Positions 1-6,352 of a stretch of DNA of 6,352 nucleotides are shown here, one piece after another. The stretch is from Candidatus Symbiothrix sp. (GTDB lineage Bacteria > Bacteroidota > Bacteroidia > Bacteroidales > Azobacteroidaceae): contig JAISWY010000098.1 in NCBI GenBank assembly GCA_031270925.1, positions 1-6,352 of the forward strand, in the 5' to 3' direction. The translations under genes and the position numbers were made by a program. The notes beneath the pieces were generated by a model, which saw only the letters and a list, made by a program, of their open reading frames with translations, did no database searches and was not told where the DNA came from. Numbering within the stretch: position 1 is the first letter of the stretch; every line of letters begins with the position of its first letter.

Positions 1-1660
1 GTTTCATACCGCGCTGCATTTCGGCTGTCGAGCGACTGATGTTGAATTTCACGCCGTTGTAGGTTTCCACTTCATGCGTTTGAGTCAGTTCGTTGATGGC
101 TTCGGCATACCAGAGCAATACTTCGGCGTAACGAATGGCCGGTTCAAATTTTTCCATCCAATGGCCGGGATAATCGTCGGGATGATAATATTTTTTCAGG
201 CCGATACCCGTTATGAGATAATGTTCTTCGACATTGCTTCCTTTTCCGTTGGGAGTGCCGGAATAATAAAACACCTGGGCATTTTTAAAAGATGCTTCAG
301 AGGAATTTCCACATTCCCATATACTACCCGGATAGGCAATGGAAGCATAAAAGCGCGGTTCGCGATTGGCATATTGCAAGCAAACGCCGCGTCCCAAATG
401 CGGATATTCGGTGGTGGAAGCTGTAAAATCATCTTTTGTTATCGTCATGGGATAATCGCCCGTAGCAGCGGCTTCGTCGATCGTACGTCCGTCGTTCATG
501 ACGTAAGCATTCACTTGCGCCAGGGTAACGGCAATGGCGTTATCGCCGGTAAGCGAGATCGGCATTTGCATTTGATTCAAATCGGTAATACCCCCTTTGT
601 CGTCGTTGGGACGGGTAAAAATCACTTCAGGATTTTTCGAGGAAGTTACCGCGCCGTTGAATATTTGCCGGTAGGATTCAAACGGGTCGATATTCTTCCA
701 TCCATTGGGAAAATCCTGTTCCGAATATTCGGCATGATGCGGAGGCTGAACGGTTGCAGCCGTCGCGGGGACCGTATATAGAGCGTATTTATCCAAGTTG
801 ATGACGTCCAAAGCGGCTGCGGCTGCCCGCGCCCATTTGTATTCGTGGTACTCTTCGGGCATCAGGCGTTTGTTTTTGTCGTCTTTCAATTCCCAAAGCA
901 GCGAGTTGTTATCGTTGTACAAAGGACTTGCGGAAAAGAGCAACAAACGCGCCCGTGCCGCCAAAGCTGCGCCTTGCGTTGGGCGACCAATGTTGTCGGA
1001 ACTGCGTTTCGGTTGAAGCAAACGCGCTGCAGCCAGAAAATCGGATTCAATAGCATCCACACATTCATCCCAGGTATTGCGGGGAACGGCCATTTCGGCA
1101 TAAGTCATTCCCACGTTGAAACCGCCTTCGGGAATCAGGGTCAAGGGACCGTATTGACGAAGCAACACCCAATAAGCATACCCGCGCAGGAAATAGGCTT
1201 GCGCTTTCATGTCGGTACGTTCGGCGATAGTCATCTCCTCGCAAATATCAGCATACTTGATGATGGTGGTCGCCTTACGGACCGTTTCAAACACTCGCTT
1301 CCACTTGTCGCCGATCGGCCGATCGGCACCGGCAGGATTTTCGGAACTGTACTCGGCATTTTGAAAACGTTTGCAGAGATTGTTCATCCGCAACAATTCG
1401 TCGGATGCAAACAGGACCGAACCGGCCCATGAGTGCGACCAGCCGTCGTCGTTTCCTTCTTCCACCGATATATCACATACTTCTGCCCACATTACCTCGT
1501 AGGCATTGGATAAAAAGCCTTCGGCATATTCCCGTTTTTTGAAAGTGGTTTCCAAAGTCAGTGCATCATCGAAGTATTTATCCACGCTCAAATAATCGCT
1601 ACAGGAAGTAAGCCCGAGCGTGAATGCTAAAATCAAAATTATTTTATTTTTAAAATTCAT
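1..1660 (-). CDS. susD: SusD/RagB-family outer-membrane lipoprotein, 3' end cut by the window edge
   Basis: This is the surface lipoprotein that pairs with the SusC barrel and binds ligand as its hinged lid; the symbol is given at family level only. The frame is open from the ATG at 1660 to the left edge (553 codons) with no stop, so the C-terminus is missing. Seen directly: a hydrophobic leader ending in the lipobox LTSC, with Cys20 as the lipidation site, followed by SDYL. A helical repeat region follows, with YFLRGYAYW (about 156-164) running into LLRQYGPLTLIPE. Next come GRPTQGAALAARARLLL from residue 225 leading to SASPLYN, and RYAEVLLWYAEAIN from residue 510. These are the recurrent SusD motifs in their usual order. 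Related proteins usually end about 50-130 residues after the RYAEVLL motif, so a modest piece is missing. The gene starts 11 bases after the susC stop, as in typical SusCD pairs. The ligand cannot be predicted. Confidence 0.96.
   Translation of the reverse strand, partial: MNFKNKIILILAFTLGLTSCSDYLSVDKYFDDALTLETTFKKREYAEGFLSNAYEVMWAEVCDISVEEGNDDGWSHSWAGSVLFASDELLRMNNLCKRFQNAEYSSENPAGADRPIGDKWKRVFETVRKATTIIKYADICEEMTIAERTDMKAQAYFLRGYAYWVLLRQYGPLTLIPEGGFNVGMTYAEMAVPRNTWDECVDAIESDFLAAARLLQPKRSSDNIGRPTQGAALAARARLLLFSASPLYNDNNSLLWELKDDKNKRLMPEEYHEYKWARAAAAALDVINLDKYALYTVPATAATVQPPHHAEYSEQDFPNGWKNIDPFESYRQIFNGAVTSSKNPEVIFTRPNDDKGGITDLNQMQMPISLTGDNAIAVTLAQVNAYVMNDGRTIDEAAATGDYPMTITKDDFTASTTEYPHLGRGVCLQYANREPRFYASIAYPGSIWECGNSSEASFKNAQVFYYSGTPNGKGSNVEEHYLITGIGLKKYYHPDDYPGHWMEKFEPAIRYAEVLLWYAEAINELTQTHEVETYNGVKFNISRSTAEMQRGMK
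1310..1327. repeat. 18-bp perfect palindrome inside susD
   Basis: The bases GCCGATCGGCCGATCGGC equal their own reverse complement. They contain two head-to-tail copies of the palindromic octamer CCGATCGG (1311-1318 and 1319-1326). The segment is in frame within susD, coding for Ala-Asp-Arg-Pro-Ile-Gly around residues 112-117, so codon choice alone may explain it. No function is claimed. Confidence 0.6.
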
Positions 1661-1673
1661 ATTTATCTGTTTT
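1661..1673 (-). promoter_or_regulatory. Short leader before susD, containing AAAACAGAT
   Basis: The gap between the susC stop and the susD ATG is 11 bases (1661-1671). The nine-base string AAAACAGAT runs from 1673 to 1665 on the minus strand, overlapping two bases of the susC TAA, and is followed by AAAT and the ATG. It matches the string before susC. There is no Shine-Dalgarno site and no space for a separate promoter, so susD is expected to be read from the same transcript as susC. Confidence 0.35.
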
Positions 1674-4600
1674 AAAAATTAACAATTAAATTGAACGAAT
1701 AGGTTTTTTGAATCGGATATTTGGCGCCATCGCTGCTTCCTATTTCCGGATCCCACCATTTGAAAGGACTGAATACAAAGAGGTTATATCCGATAAATCC
1801 AACACGGACACTTTCGGCATACAGTTTTTTGGCATATCGAACCGGCAAAGTGTAACCCAATTCCACGTTTTTCAAGCGCATATAACTGCCGTCTCTCAAC
1901 CAGAAAGTCGAATGTTGAAAGTTATTGCTGTTGGTATTTCCATACGACAAACGGGGCAAAAGCGCATCGGCGCGTTCGGTGGCGGAGGTGCCGGAGATTT
2001 CCCTCGAAATCCAGCGACTGTTCGGATCGGTCATCTGTGTTATAATATTGCCTTCCCGTTCGCCGGAGAAAGGCCAAACGCCTTTTCCTTCCAGAAAGAA
2101 ATCGCTCTGACCGGCGCCTTGCAACAGCATATTGAAATCCCATTGTTTCCATCCCAAACTCAAGCCGGCGCCGTAGATCAGGTTCGGCACTTTGGTATAG
2201 CCCATCGGCACCTCGTCTTTGGAGTCGATGATTCCGTCGCCGTTTACATCTTTGTATTTGATGTCGCCGGGCAAAACCGTTCCCCATGCCTCCTGCTTTG
2301 GACTTGTGTCGATGTCGTCCTGACTTTCGAACAATCCCAAGGCGATGTATCCGCGGGTTTGATTCCAACGATAGCCTTTGGTCATTTGATACGACAAAGC
2401 ATTATCGGCCTCATCGTAATTGATTACGTTTGTACGCGCCAAAGTGAAATTACCTCGAAGAGTATAAGTTACATTTCCTATTTTGTCGGTATAAGAACCC
2501 ACGCCGTCGATTCCCGACGATTCCATTTCGCCGATATTACCGAAAGCTTTGATGTCTTGCAAACCGGTCGAATAGGGCATCAAGCCGCGTTCCTTTATAA
2601 TATCGAGAGTTTGTTCGCGGATAATATCGGCAGTCAGCGAGATTTTATTATCCCACAACACCAAGTCCACGCCCAAGTTGTGCTTGATGGAGGTTTCCCA
2701 AATCAAGCCGGTAGCGCCAATGGTTGTGATGCGGTAGCCTTGCTTGCCGTTGGTATCGTATTCGCCGTATTTATATCCGTCGCTCGTTGAGACAAACGAC
2801 AAATAGGGAAAACGTTCTTCCGAACCGTCGTCTTTCTGAATTTTATCGTTCCCGGTTTTTCCGTAAGAATAACGAATTTTGAACATATTCAGCCATTCGA
2901 GGTTGTATTTAACCCAAGGTTCTTCCGAAATAACCCATCCGCCTGAAATAGCCGGGAAAAAGCCGAATTGATGGCCGGGTTCAAAGTTTTCGGAACCGGT
3001 GTATCCGAAGTTAAATTCTGCTAAATAGCGGTCTTTAAAGCTGTAAGTAGTTCGTCCCGACAAACTCATATTGCGGTAGGGAATCGACTTTTTAACGTCG
3101 CCGGCATCCCGGCTGTAAGCCTTTTCCTGTTGGAAATAGAGCAACAAGGCCGATACGCGGTGATCGCCGAACAATCGCGAATAATCCAATTTTGCTTCGG
3201 TATAATAGCGACGCATACTGTTGGATTCGGCCGATTGGGCAAGCAATGTTTCCGAGCGGCGACGGGTCATTACCAAATCTCCTTCGGCGCTGCGGATTTT
3301 ATCGGCATACCACAATTCGGGGTCTTTTTTACGGGTTATTTCGGTATAATTTTCGGTATCGAACGAAAACATTCCGATAAACCGCAAGCCGGGTGTGAGG
3401 GCTTTAAGATCCTGTTCGAGCGTTATATTGGTTTCTGCCTTGTTTTCCCAGCGGGTAATATATCCCATTCGGTTGATTTGCACTTCGGGACTGATTTGGT
3501 CTAAACCGCTGCCGTAAGCCGGGATTCTTCCGTTGGAATAGATGCGGGGAACGGTTAGCGGCGTCAGATTGGCTATCGCCTTCCATGTATCGTCGGCCGA
3601 AATACGGGGTTTCGTCTGATTGATTTGGAATCCGCTGACGCCCATTTTCAACAGGGTTGTCGGCGTAATATCCATATCCACATTGGCGCGGTAGTTGATG
3701 CGCTCGTAAGAGATATTGCTACTGTACTTGTTGATATTCTGCACTTTATACATCCCTTCGTCGTTGTAGTAACTTCCCGAAACGTAGTAACGCGCCGTAT
3801 TTGCTCCGCCGCTTAACGACAGGGTGGCGCGATAGTTCGATGTTCCGTCTTTCAACAATACATCCTGCCAATTGACGTCGGGAAAGAGGTCGGGGTCTAA
3901 GTTGTGCTTAATGATTTCCAATTCTTGATCGGTATAAATCGGCTGTTGATAACGCGAAAGTTGCGCTTCGTTGGCCATGCTTGCGTAGGTGTAACCGTCG
4001 GCGTATTCGGGCAAGCGCGAAGGTGTGTTGTAGCCGTATTCCGATTTGAAATTGATATTCACTTTACCGGCTTCCCCGTGTTTGGTGGTAATCAAAACCA
4101 CGCCGTTGGCGCCGCGCGAACCGTAAATGGCGGTTGCCGAAGCATCTTTCAACACGGTGAACGACTCGGTGTCTTCCACATTCAGCTGATCGAGTGGACG
4201 TTCGATGCCATCCACCAAAATCAAAGCTTTGTCATTAGCGCCGAAAGTACTGATACCGCGCACCCAAAATTCGGTGGTGTTCTGCCCCGGTTCGCCGGTG
4301 GATTGATGACCGATGATACCGGCCACATTACCCACCAAAGCATTGGAGAGGTTGGCTGTCGGCGCCTTAATCTGCTTCACATCTACCGATGAGATGGCTC
4401 CCGACAGTGTTACTTTGCGTTGGGCAACACCGCCGGCGCCCATAACGACCACTTCTTTCAGGGATTGTTTTTCCTCCCGCATCGCGATATTGAATTTGCC
4501 TTCCACTACAGGTACTTCCTGTTGCGCATAGCCGAGGTATTTAACCAACAACACATCGTAAGCGCCGACTTTGATATGAAATTTCCCGTCCATATCGGTG

Positions 4601-4770
4601 ATTGTTCCGATACCGGGTTGATTTTTAACGGCAATACTTACACCGATCAACGGTTCGCCGGTTTCATCTGTTACCCTTCCCGAAATGTCTTTTTTGCTTT
4701 GCGCCGATACGGTAAAGGCACAGGTGAAAAACATCAGGAGAATCCAAACTTTATATAAACTGTTTTTCAT
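1672..4770 (-). CDS. susC: SusC/RagA-family TonB-dependent outer-membrane transporter
   Basis: This is a TonB- and proton-motive-force-dependent outer-membrane barrel that imports oligomeric nutrients delivered by its SusD partner; the symbol is given at family level. The protein has 1032 residues, normal for the family, and is intact. Order of parts: signal peptide about 1-23 (cleavage near VSA-Q); carboxypeptidase-D-regulatory-like beta-sandwich about 28-98 (ISGRVTDETGEPLIGVSI); the TonB-box-like LKEVVVMG at 104-111; plug about 115-230, with LVDGIERPL and the hallmark LKDASATAIYGSRGANGV; then the barrel to the C-terminus. A DVNGDGIIDSKDE segment (841-853), resembling a calcium-binding loop and common in SusC proteins, is present. 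The last residue is phenylalanine (NLIVNF), the usual barrel-assembly signal. There is no N-terminal STN domain, so transduction to an ECF sigma/anti-sigma pair is not expected. The start is the ATG before the signal peptide, 15 bases after the upstream stop. Substrate unknown. Confidence 0.98.
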   Translation of the reverse strand: MKNSLYKVWILLMFFTCAFTVSAQSKKDISGRVTDETGEPLIGVSIAVKNQPGIGTITDMDGKFHIKVGAYDVLLVKYLGYAQQEVPVVEGKFNIAMREEKQSLKEVVVMGAGGVAQRKVTLSGAISSVDVKQIKAPTANLSNALVGNVAGIIGHQSTGEPGQNTTEFWVRGISTFGANDKALILVDGIERPLDQLNVEDTESFTVLKDASATAIYGSRGANGVVLITTKHGEAGKVNINFKSEYGYNTPSRLPEYADGYTYASMANEAQLSRYQQPIYTDQELEIIKHNLDPDLFPDVNWQDVLLKDGTSNYRATLSLSGGANTARYYVSGSYYNDEGMYKVQNINKYSSNISYERINYRANVDMDITPTTLLKMGVSGFQINQTKPRISADDTWKAIANLTPLTVPRIYSNGRIPAYGSGLDQISPEVQINRMGYITRWENKAETNITLEQDLKALTPGLRFIGMFSFDTENYTEITRKKDPELWYADKIRSAEGDLVMTRRRSETLLAQSAESNSMRRYYTEAKLDYSRLFGDHRVSALLLYFQQEKAYSRDAGDVKKSIPYRNMSLSGRTTYSFKDRYLAEFNFGYTGSENFEPGHQFGFFPAISGGWVISEEPWVKYNLEWLNMFKIRYSYGKTGNDKIQKDDGSEERFPYLSFVSTSDGYKYGEYDTNGKQGYRITTIGATGLIWETSIKHNLGVDLVLWDNKISLTADIIREQTLDIIKERGLMPYSTGLQDIKAFGNIGEMESSGIDGVGSYTDKIGNVTYTLRGNFTLARTNVINYDEADNALSYQMTKGYRWNQTRGYIALGLFESQDDIDTSPKQEAWGTVLPGDIKYKDVNGDGIIDSKDEVPMGYTKVPNLIYGAGLSLGWKQWDFNMLLQGAGQSDFFLEGKGVWPFSGEREGNIITQMTDPNSRWISREISGTSATERADALLPRLSYGNTNSNNFQHSTFWLRDGSYMRLKNVELGYTLPVRYAKKLYAESVRVGFIGYNLFVFSPFKWWDPEIGSSDGAKYPIQKTYSFNLIVNF

Positions 4771-4785
4771 TTAGAAATCTGTTTT
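4771..4785 (-). promoter_or_regulatory. Short leader before susC, containing AAAACAGAT
   Basis: These 15 bases separate the NHL lipoprotein stop from the susC ATG. They hold AAAACAGAT (4785-4777 on the minus strand) followed by six A/T-rich bases and the start codon. There is no purine-rich Shine-Dalgarno site and no room for a promoter or terminator. The same nine bases precede the susD start, so they may mark translation initiation; this is inference from only two examples. Confidence 0.35.
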
Positions 4786-6147
4786 TTATTCAACAATAAT
4801 TCTGCGTACAACATGATTGTTCCGGTCGGCCACATACAAACCAAAATCGACAGGATTGAACGTAACACATTCGGGTTCGTTGAACGACGATTCTAACAAG
4901 GCTCCATCTTTGCTGCCTGTTACTCCGGGCGTTCCGGCGTGAGTTGTAACATTGCCTTCGGCATCGATGCGACGGATGCAATGATTGCGCTTGTCGGCCA
5001 CAAATACTATTCCGTATTGATCGATGGTCAGCTGTTTCGGCTCGTTAAATAAAGCCGCGGCTCCCGGAGCATCCTGATGTCCGCTTTTGCCCACTTGTCC
5101 TACCCAAACGGTTGGTTTTTCGAGCGTTGCGGTCCGGCTATTGTAGGCCGCCTTATAAATGCAATGCTGGTCGGTAACTGCAATATATAAAGTAGAGCCG
5201 TCGTTGCTGAACACCATGCGCTGCTCTTTATCCGTTCCGGCCTGTATGGAAATTTGTTCCACTTTGGAGGCGGTTTTGCTGTCGTATTTATAAATCTTTT
5301 GCGTAGCCTGACTGTTGAAAAATATTTCGCCGGTAACAGGATGCACCGCCATGGCTGTCGAACGGGAGTTCCAAGGATTGTCGCGCCAAATTCCATGAGC
5401 TAATTTATAGCCTTCATTTCGCAAAAACATGGTTAAGGTAGCCGTACAATTTTCCATACTGTTATCTGTCCAAAGCGAATTAAGCATATAAAGCGTATCC
5501 TGTATTGCGTCTATGCTGAATGCGCAAACGGTCGGCGACATCATCGCCCCGTTGGCATTTCGCGCCATAGTCGTTAAAACGCCATCGGCATAGCGGCGAA
5601 TACCGCCATCGGCGTTTGCTCCACGTCCTTCATCGATGATATACATCTCTCCGTCGCGATCGAAGGCTACAAACCACGGGCGACGCAATTTGCCTTCCAC
5701 GCCTTTTTCGGGGTCGCTGTCTTCGATGCCTGCTTCGCCGGTTACGCCCACTATCGTAGTTACGTTTTCGCGAAAACTGTAACGAAACGGGTTGTCATAC
5801 GTCAATTCCTTGACATTCGGCTCTTTGCCGATAAATACTTTTACCGGACCGGAGCCTGCCTGACGGGGAACAATTGCATGAAGCGCTTCGCCATCGCTTC
5901 CGATAACGGCCGCTTTTCTACCATTAACCGTAACTTTGATGTAAGCGGTATCCGTGCCGAAATTCGTACCGTATAGAATCAGTTTGGTGGCGATGCCGCC
6001 ACTATCGGGAAAGTAGGTTGTAACGGCGCTTTCCCGGTTCGGGTCGGGCGGAGTTAGCTCCCGTGTCCCGTCGTTGTAGGCTTCTTTGCAGGCAAAAGTT
6101 GCCGCCATTAAAACCGTCAAGAAAATAATTAATTGATTATGTTTCAT
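4786..6147 (-). CDS. IPT/TIG plus NHL-repeat beta-propeller lipoprotein, putative surface binding protein
   Basis: The protein has 453 residues. The first 19 form a hydrophobic leader ending at Cys20 (ATFAC), a plausible lipidation site although the -3 residue is Thr rather than Leu; KEAYNDG and a Pro-rich linker follow. Residues about 41-125 look like one IPT/TIG immunoglobulin-like domain (YFPDSGGIATKLILYGTNFG, then VTVNGRKAAVIG and VPRQAGSGPVKVFIG). Residues about 130-453 read as an NHL beta-propeller. The clearest blades are the last two: FNEPKQLTIDQYGIVFVAD followed by NHCIRRI, and FNEPECVTF with GLYVADRNNHVVRRI at the C-terminus. No catalytic motif is visible. Lipoproteins of this architecture occur beside SusCD pairs and are usually taken as surface binding or accessory proteins; that role is inferred here from position and domains. 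The ATG at 6147 is supported by the leader and by its ATGA overlap with the preceding gene. Substrate and mechanism are unknown. Confidence 0.93.
   Translation of the reverse strand: MKHNQLIIFLTVLMAATFACKEAYNDGTRELTPPDPNRESAVTTYFPDSGGIATKLILYGTNFGTDTAYIKVTVNGRKAAVIGSDGEALHAIVPRQAGSGPVKVFIGKEPNVKELTYDNPFRYSFRENVTTIVGVTGEAGIEDSDPEKGVEGKLRRPWFVAFDRDGEMYIIDEGRGANADGGIRRYADGVLTTMARNANGAMMSPTVCAFSIDAIQDTLYMLNSLWTDNSMENCTATLTMFLRNEGYKLAHGIWRDNPWNSRSTAMAVHPVTGEIFFNSQATQKIYKYDSKTASKVEQISIQAGTDKEQRMVFSNDGSTLYIAVTDQHCIYKAAYNSRTATLEKPTVWVGQVGKSGHQDAPGAAALFNEPKQLTIDQYGIVFVADKRNHCIRRIDAEGNVTTHAGTPGVTGSKDGALLESSFNEPECVTFNPVDFGLYVADRNNHVVRRIIVE
6144..6147 (-). promoter_or_regulatory. ATGA stop/start overlap, probable translational coupling
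   Basis: On the minus strand the four bases ATGA contain both the ATG of the IPT/NHL lipoprotein gene (6147-6145) and the TGA of the preceding gene (6146-6144). Such overlaps usually mean that ribosomes ending the first gene restart on the second. No Shine-Dalgarno-like sequence precedes this ATG, which is normal for Bacteroidota. The coupling is inferred; the overlap itself is read directly. Confidence 0.7.
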
Positions 6148-6352
6148 TTTAATGTTTGTTTAACATAAAAATATTTACACCCAAAACCAACACCCAAAAC
6201 CAACACCCAGAGCATCATCGGAAAATCGCCTATAGCTCCCAATGTAGTTGCCTCGGTTATATCTGAGCCATCGCCCAAATCAATACCGTCGCGCAAGTTG
6301 TCGGATGTGGTTTCTACATTTTCGCCTTGCAGCCAATTTTCGGTGCAGTCTT
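6144..6352 (-). CDS. C-terminal end of an unidentified membrane-anchored protein (5' part outside window)
   Basis: One minus-strand frame is open from the right edge to a TGA at 6146-6144, giving the last 68 residues of a longer protein; the other two frames are closed by stops. The first part is acidic and polar (WLQGENVETTSDNLRDG, then IDLGDGSDITEATT). It is followed by a single hydrophobic stretch (FPMMLWVLVLGVGFG) and a short Cys-Lys-Tyr and Lys-rich tail (KYFYVKQTLK). A soluble segment, one helix and a basic end is the layout of a tail anchor or of a C-terminal sorting signal, and similar tails occur on large Bacteroidota surface proteins. I do not recognise the family from so little sequence. 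The TGA overlaps the ATG of the NHL lipoprotein gene by four bases, suggesting translational coupling and shared transcription. A real coding end is favoured by the open frame, the sensible membrane tail and the tight overlap. Confidence 0.72.
   Translation of the reverse strand, partial: DCTENWLQGENVETTSDNLRDGIDLGDGSDITEATTLGAIGDFPMMLWVLVLGVGFGCKYFYVKQTLK
6177..6209. repeat. 13-bp tandem repeat, about 2.5 copies
   Basis: The plus strand reads ACACCCAAAACCA at 6177-6189, the same 13 bases at 6190-6202, and a partial third copy ACACCCA at 6203-6209, all perfect. On the coding (minus) strand the tract is G/T-rich. It lies inside the codons for the hydrophobic C-terminal helix of the partial upstream gene (WVLVLGVGFGC), about 30 bases before the NHL lipoprotein start. 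The unit is not a multiple of three, so each copy is read in a different frame and a copy-number change would alter that protein's end. Confidence 0.9.

Noticed and set aside
74..781. 235-codon open frame on the plus strand
   Set aside because: It is antisense to the SusD coding frame, which carries family motifs on both sides of it; the plus-strand product shows no family resemblance.
845..1432. 195-codon open frame on the plus strand
   Set aside because: It is antisense to the SusD region that encodes the YFLRGYAYW and GRPTQGAAL motifs, and has no independent support.
1922..2368. 148-codon minus-strand frame inside susC
   Set aside because: It is an out-of-frame reading of susC with an Arg/Gly-rich composition; the susC frame reads intact barrel sequence through the same bases.
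1708..2790. 360-codon open frame on the plus strand
   Set aside because: It lies wholly antisense to the strongly supported SusC barrel, has no recognisable domain and low-complexity composition typical of an antisense shadow.
4476..4690. Carboxypeptidase-like domain at the SusC N-terminus considered as an enzyme
   Set aside because: It is the regulatory-like beta-sandwich common to SusC proteins and has no peptidase catalytic region.
4771..4790. Run of T residues between the NHL gene and susC considered as a terminator
   Set aside because: There is no preceding GC-rich stem and the gap is only 15 bases, so read-through within an operon is more likely.
6161..6180. A/T-rich stretch considered as a Bacteroidota promoter for the NHL lipoprotein gene
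   Set aside because: No convincing TAnnTTTG with a spaced TTTG element is present, and the stretch is the coding end of the preceding gene.
6177..6209. Short direct repeats considered as a CRISPR array or replication iterons
   Set aside because: The units are only 13 bases, directly abutting without spacers, and just 2.5 copies inside a coding frame.

Overview
The window looks like part of a Bacteroidota (probably Bacteroidales) chromosome, and all the genes are on the minus strand. The evidence is a complete SusC-type TonB-dependent transporter followed by a SusD-type lipoprotein, a pair confined to this phylum. The start codons also have A-rich upstream sequence and no Shine-Dalgarno motif. 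The genus cannot be told from the sequence.

In transcription order (high to low coordinates) there are four genes. First is the 3' end of an unidentified gene, ending in a membrane helix and a basic tail (6352-6144). Second is a lipoprotein with an IPT/TIG domain and an NHL beta-propeller (6147-4786). Third is a full-length SusC-like transporter (4770-1672). Fourth is a SusD-like lipoprotein (1660-1) that runs off the left edge before its stop codon. The junctions are a 4-base ATGA overlap, a 15-base gap and an 11-base gap. Nothing in the window is longer than 15 bases without a gene, and no promoter or terminator is visible, so the four genes are most simply read as one operon with both ends outside the window.

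Inferred function: this is the ligand-capture and import core of a nutrient-uptake locus (polysaccharide-utilization-locus type). SusD acts as the surface lid over the SusC barrel, and the NHL/IPT lipoprotein probably acts as an extra surface binding or assembly protein. No glycoside hydrolase, protease or regulator lies in the window, so the substrate cannot be assigned.

The least ordinary part is the right edge. There a 13-base G/T-rich tandem repeat sits inside the coding sequence for the C-terminal membrane helix of the first gene, just upstream of the overlapped start of the NHL gene. Its unit length is not a multiple of three. A 9-base element is also shared just upstream of the susC and susD start codons. 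I found no clear evidence of an entirely new system; most of the window is a well-built, ordinary SusCD locus.
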